Shown one piece after another: positions 60,349-64,000 of a DNA stretch of 64,000 nt; position 1 is the stretch's first letter, and every line of letters begins with the position of its first letter. The stretch spans positions 2,542,001-2,606,000 of the forward strand of contig CAVPVD010000007.1 in NCBI GenBank assembly GCA_963709155.1, read 5' to 3'. A model generated the notes under the pieces. The model made no database searches and had not been told where the DNA came from. It worked only from the letters and a program-made list of their open reading frames with translations. Origin of the DNA: Bog-159 sp963709155 (GTDB lineage Bacteria > Acidobacteriota > Terriglobia > Bryobacterales > Bryobacteraceae). The position numbers were made by a program, and so were the translations under genes.

Positions 60349-62826
60349 ATGGTGATTGCCGGGAATAGGCCGACGTTCGAAGTGTGTTTTGCTCTGGCGC
60401 TGATATGCGCGGCCCACTTGACGGCCGCAGCCACCAATGTCACCCTGAATGCCGCGACCGGTCCCACCGCCGCGGACCCGAGTTTCACGGACGTCTCCGT
60501 AATCGGCCACGGGTTTCCCAGCGGCACCATCCTGCCCGCTAGTGTAACGGTGACTTTGACCCCGACTACCCCTGGCAGCGGACCTTCGGGAACCGCTACG
60601 CCAAACAGGGTGACGGTCCTCGGAGGCAGCACGGAAGGAATTGCGTTCCGCGTACCCTGGACGATCGGGCTTACGGCGCCCACGTCTTACCAGGTGTCGA
60701 TTGCCGGCAGCACTTCGACAGGCGCGCAATTTCAAAGCGGCAATACGGCGGCGCTGACTGTGAACGCGCCCATCGCAATCGGCACTGTGTCGCCTCTTCC
60801 CGCCGGCACCGTGGGCGTTAGCTACGCCCAAACGCTGACTGCCACAGGGGGGAGCGGGCAATATACGTGGTCCGTTAGTAGCGGCGCGCTGCCGGCGGGC
60901 CTTTCGCTGAATTCCGCGACCGGCGCGATCGGCGGGCTGCCCACTACACCGGCCACCGCCAGCTTTACGATCCTGATAACGGACAGTCTCCAGGGCACCG
61001 CCAGCGCACCATTCAGCCTAACCATCAACCCCGGGCCCCAACTCCAGAGTCTTTCCCCCAATTCGGCGAACGCGGGGCTTTCCCTGCAGGTAAGTATCAC
61101 CGGCGTGGGCACGCACTTTGTGCAGGGAACCACGCAGGCCAATTTTGGAGCCGGCATCTCCGTAGGCGGCGGGCCAGCCTCCGGCCAGCCCGGTCCGGTT
61201 ACGGTGAACAGCCCTACCAGCGCCACCGCCCAGATCTCGATCGGCGCATCGGCGGCCACGGGACCTCGGACGGTCGTCGTGAGCACGGGATCCGAGCAGG
61301 TCTCGCTGACCGGCGGTTTCACTACCGAAGCATCCATTCCGTACATCACCGTAGAGACTGCCAGCACAACGCCACTAGCACCCGGCTTCAGCGGCTTCGC
61401 CGACGAGTATCTGCTGAGCGCCGTGGAATGCTGGGACCCCAAATTCCTGGCCATGGTGCAGCCTATGAAACCTGGTTTTATCCGGTTTCCAGGAGGCATG
61501 CCCAGCATGGCTTTCGACTGGCAGGCGGGTTTCGACAACCTGACGTGGATCAACCAATTGGAGCCTCTGCTGAATAATAGCTATGCCGACAGCGGCCTCA
61601 CGAACGGCCAGCAAACCACGCAAGGAAAGGGCGGCGCGTGCTTCGTGGGTGGCACCTGCGTTTCGGATTACGCAACCTTTCTCCGGACCGTGGGGGCCAA
61701 TGCCGTGATCGACTTCAACTCCTATACGGACACGAACCCGAACTCGATAGGCCTGATGGCCGCTGCCGCGCAATCCGCCGGCATCAACGTGACGGGATGG
61801 GAACTGGGCGACGCGCCGTTTGTCTTTCCGGACGTTTTCGCCACGCCGGCGGCCTATGCCGACGCCATGTACAACCCGTATTTTCTGGATTTGACCGCCG
61901 CCGACCCGAAAGCCGTCGCCGCGGTTTTCTACCAGGGACCCTGGACCTGGCGGCAGGGTGACTATCAGGCATGGGATACGGGGATGTCCTCGTACCCCAA
62001 CCCATATTGGACCGGCGTGACCTTCCATATGTATGCGATTTCGAAGCCGAAGATGGACACCGTAACCGAGGAGAGGACGCTGAATGGCGTCCTGGCGCAT
62101 GGCAGCACCGACTTCTTCAATTCGTACATCGTGCCCCTGATCGGCACGAAACTGCCGTTCTTCATGACCGAGATGAACACCGACGGCTTTGCCACGATGG
62201 CTTTCGAATCGTACATTTACAACGGTATTTTCCTGGCGGAGTATATTGCGCGCATGTCCACGATTCCGCAAATCAAGGGCATTTCGATCGAGGCGCTGTA
62301 CTTTGGAAATGAGTTTAACCAGGGGCTGATCCGCGCGGTCAACGACTATCAGAGTTACCTGAAAACCCAAGTCCAGGCGAATCCCAACTTCTCCACCGAT
62401 ACTTCGACCAACCCGGCGACCCAGTTCCAGTTCTATTACTCGGTTTCCGCCCTGGCCATGGCGGTTGCCAACCAGGCGATCAATAGCAGCAATGCCACCT
62501 GGGCCACCACCCTGCACGGCGGTCCGAGCGTTCCCATTGACGGTTACGACGGCCAGCCGGTGCCGGCAATCTATGCGCAGGGCTACCGGGGGACCGACGG
62601 CACGCATTACGTGTTGATCACCAACAAGTCGGGATCTTCGGTGCCTATGGCCATCGTGGCGGGCGGCGGACTTGTGGAGAGCCCGTTGACCGTCTCGTAT
62701 ATATCGAGCCCCAGCGACACGGCCGAGAACACGGCCACCGCACAGACCAACGTGCAGATCGTAACCGCCGGTTCGCCGAACCCCATCACGGTCGGCCCAT
62801 ATAGCGTGACTCGCGTTCAGTGGTAG
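60349..62826 (+). CDS. Secreted glycoside-hydrolase-like protein with Ig-like domains
   Basis: A 825-residue protein from ATG 60349 (GGAGGGG just upstream). An N-terminal helix (about 9-25, FEVCFALALICAAHLTAAA) is a signal sequence. A first Ig-like domain and a He_PIG domain (about 145-230: GTVGVSYAQTLTATGGSG, ALPAGLSLNSATGAIGGLP) precede an IPT-like region and a TIM-barrel catalytic region (from about 350: GFIRFPGGMPSMAFDW, GWELGDAP, MTEMNTDGF with glutamates). It resembles GH79/GH51-like enzymes but is not assigned. It likely degrades an extracellular polysaccharide. Confidence 0.7.
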   Translation: MVIAGNRPTFEVCFALALICAAHLTAAATNVTLNAATGPTAADPSFTDVSVIGHGFPSGTILPASVTVTLTPTTPGSGPSGTATPNRVTVLGGSTEGIAFRVPWTIGLTAPTSYQVSIAGSTSTGAQFQSGNTAALTVNAPIAIGTVSPLPAGTVGVSYAQTLTATGGSGQYTWSVSSGALPAGLSLNSATGAIGGLPTTPATASFTILITDSLQGTASAPFSLTINPGPQLQSLSPNSANAGLSLQVSITGVGTHFVQGTTQANFGAGISVGGGPASGQPGPVTVNSPTSATAQISIGASAATGPRTVVVSTGSEQVSLTGGFTTEASIPYITVETASTTPLAPGFSGFADEYLLSAVECWDPKFLAMVQPMKPGFIRFPGGMPSMAFDWQAGFDNLTWINQLEPLLNNSYADSGLTNGQQTTQGKGGACFVGGTCVSDYATFLRTVGANAVIDFNSYTDTNPNSIGLMAAAAQSAGINVTGWELGDAPFVFPDVFATPAAYADAMYNPYFLDLTAADPKAVAAVFYQGPWTWRQGDYQAWDTGMSSYPNPYWTGVTFHMYAISKPKMDTVTEERTLNGVLAHGSTDFFNSYIVPLIGTKLPFFMTEMNTDGFATMAFESYIYNGIFLAEYIARMSTIPQIKGISIEALYFGNEFNQGLIRAVNDYQSYLKTQVQANPNFSTDTSTNPATQFQFYYSVSALAMAVANQAINSSNATWATTLHGGPSVPIDGYDGQPVPAIYAQGYRGTDGTHYVLITNKSGSSVPMAIVAGGGLVESPLTVSYISSPSDTAENTATAQTNVQIVTAGSPNPITVGPYSVTRVQW

Positions 62827-62849
62827 CCCGATACCAATCGTGATGATAT

Positions 62850-63135
62850 GCCGAGCCGGCTGGAACAAATGTGCGACCCGGCGTGGGGCAGCGTCGAAAA
62901 CTCACCGTGGGGCGGGCAATCATGCCCGCAGCCGCCTTTTCAGGCGGCTAGGCCGGCTGGAAAGCCGGCTGCGGCCAAGATTGGCCGCCCTCCAATTGTG
63001 TTTTTGTGCGCGGGGCTAACTTATTGAGCGGCAATGGTGTCACAGATGAGCGACGCTTTAGCGTGCCGGCGGGACTTTTAAGTCCCGCTTACGGCGAACT
63101 GAAGTTCGCCGCAGCACGCTGAAGCGTGCGCCACG
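62850..63135 (+). repeat. Composite hairpin-module repeat, longest copy
   Basis: Contains gccgagccggctggaacaaa, a block gcgacccggcgtggggcagc, gcgggcaatcatgcccgc, gccgccttttcaggcggc, gccggctggaaagccggc, cggccaagattggccg, a block taacttattgagcggcaatg, gcgggacttttaagtcccgc, ggcgaactgaagttcgcc and gcacgctgaagcgtgc. It is the most complete copy in the window and fills most of the space before the kinase gene. Confidence 0.85.
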
Positions 63136-63211
63136 AGCTGCGGCCAGTAAGGACGAGAAATGTCCACCGGAACTCCCCCGCATGCTCCCGGCACAGTACA
63201 CTGTAAGTCTG

Positions 63212-64000
63212 ATGGACCGCATCGGACGCTACAAGATTGTGCGCGAGTTGGGCCGGGGCGCCATGGGCGTCGTGTACCTGGCTACCGACCCGACCATCGG
63301 GCGTCCCGTGGCCATCAAAACCATCCGTTTGGGCGAAGTCAGCAATGCGGAGGAGCGCGCCAGGCTGCGGGAGCGGCTATTCCGGGAAGCGCGATCCGCC
63401 GGGGTGCTGTCGCATCCGGGCATCGTGACCATTTACGACATGGAGGCGCAGGACGACCTGGCCTACATCGCCATGGAGTACGTGAACGGTCCCACTCTGG
63501 ATCAACTGATCTCCGGCCAGCCGCTGCCGGCCGACCGCATGTTCGCGATCCTAGGCCAGGCGGCGGTGGCCCTCGATTACGCGCACCAGAAGGGCATCGT
63601 GCATCGCGACATCAAGCCCGCGAATATCATGGTCACCGAGGATGGGTCGGCCAAGATCACGGACTTCGGTATCGCCAAAATCAGCACCAACGAGCAGTTC
63701 ACCATGACCGGTGCCATCGTGGGCACGCCGCATTACATGGCGCCCGAGCAGGTGCAGGGACTGGCGGTGGACGGCCGCGCCGACCAGTTCTCGCTGGCCG
63801 TCATCGCGTACGAAATGCTTACCGGCGAGAAGCCCTTCACCGGCGAGCAACTCACTACCGTGGTCTACAAAATCGTCGCCGAGGAGCCGGTTCCGGCGCA
63901 CCGCTTGAACTCCACGCTCAACCAGCAGATCACCAACGTGCTGCGGCGCGCCCTGGCCAAGAAACCGGATGCGCGTTACGCCAACTGTCAGAAGTTCGTG
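63212..64000 (+). CDS. Ser/Thr protein kinase (N-terminal part, cut by window edge)
   Basis: The first 263 residues of a Hanks-type (PknB-like) kinase: glycine-rich loop GRGAMGVVY, the ATP lysine K36 in VAIKTI, catalytic HRDIKPAN (D133, N138), DFG (D151) and GTPHYMAPEQ. All active residues are intact. The ATG at 63212 (MDRIGRYKIV) is the usual start; an in-frame ATG at 63182 adds ten residues. The C-terminal part, often a transmembrane and sensor region, lies outside the window. Confidence 0.9.
   Translation, partial: MDRIGRYKIVRELGRGAMGVVYLATDPTIGRPVAIKTIRLGEVSNAEERARLRERLFREARSAGVLSHPGIVTIYDMEAQDDLAYIAMEYVNGPTLDQLISGQPLPADRMFAILGQAAVALDYAHQKGIVHRDIKPANIMVTEDGSAKITDFGIAKISTNEQFTMTGAIVGTPHYMAPEQVQGLAVDGRADQFSLAVIAYEMLTGEKPFTGEQLTTVVYKIVAEEPVPAHRLNSTLNQQITNVLRRALAKKPDARYANCQKFV

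Overview
The window looks like a chromosomal segment of a GC-rich Acidobacteriota, most likely Bryobacterales/Solibacter-like. This is inferred from lineage-typical sequence: a fragment of the duplicated orphan MacB/FtsX permeases common in acidobacteria, a protein with a STGPKTPEGK motif, a small CxCxxCxxC/NARW protein, surface beta-propeller proteins, many ECF sigma factors, and repeated intergenic hairpin modules. No plasmid, phage structural or ribosomal RNA genes are seen. One tRNA gene (Pro, GGG) is present.

Layout. 0-9.2 kb: an ECF sigma factor with a VOC-domain partner, two aldehyde dehydrogenases flanking an APC permease (the second looks like succinate-semialdehyde dehydrogenase, so GABA/glutamate use is plausible), two small unknown genes, and a second ECF sigma/anti-sigma-like pair. 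9.2-14.8 kb: a tightly overlapped minus-strand operon of a secreted S9 peptidase, thiE and two APC amino-acid permeases. 14.9-20.4 kb: a decayed stretch with hairpin repeats, a permease fragment, a frameshifted and truncated beta-propeller gene, and a short fragment abutting a SNF2 helicase remnant; a DUF1697 gene and a WxxGxW protein are intact.

21.6-28.5 kb holds the most notable system: a complete type I Zorya anti-phage operon, zorA-zorB-zorC-zorD on the minus strand with every junction overlapping. It lies between the decayed SNF2 helicase remnant and a cas4 remnant that resembles the Cas4 half of type I-G/I-U Cas4-Cas1 fusions. The cas4 remnant is next to the 3' end of tRNA-Pro. Together these read as a partly eroded defence island.

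29.4-34.3 kb: a DsbA-like oxidoreductase, an SDR enzyme, an ion/anion transporter, a MOSC protein and glutamine synthetase. 34.5-56.1 kb: a long surface-polysaccharide region with tandem GT-C-like membrane proteins, methyltransferases, a GDP-mannose 3,5-epimerase-like enzyme, a Wzt-type ABC ATPase, a methyltransferase with a coiled-coil tail (WbdD-like layout), many glycosyltransferases, and alanine racemase at the end. 56.1-64 kb: a YncE-like propeller, the housekeeping operon scpA-scpB-rluB-CoA-binding protein, a secreted glycoside-hydrolase-like protein, and the start of a eukaryotic-like Ser/Thr kinase cut by the window edge.

Seven intergenic places carry copies or parts of a modular hairpin repeat family; three are composite copies of roughly 210-290 bp. 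A separate 38-bp perfect inverted repeat lies at 34.5 kb. Functions are assigned from motifs and family memory only; no database search was run.
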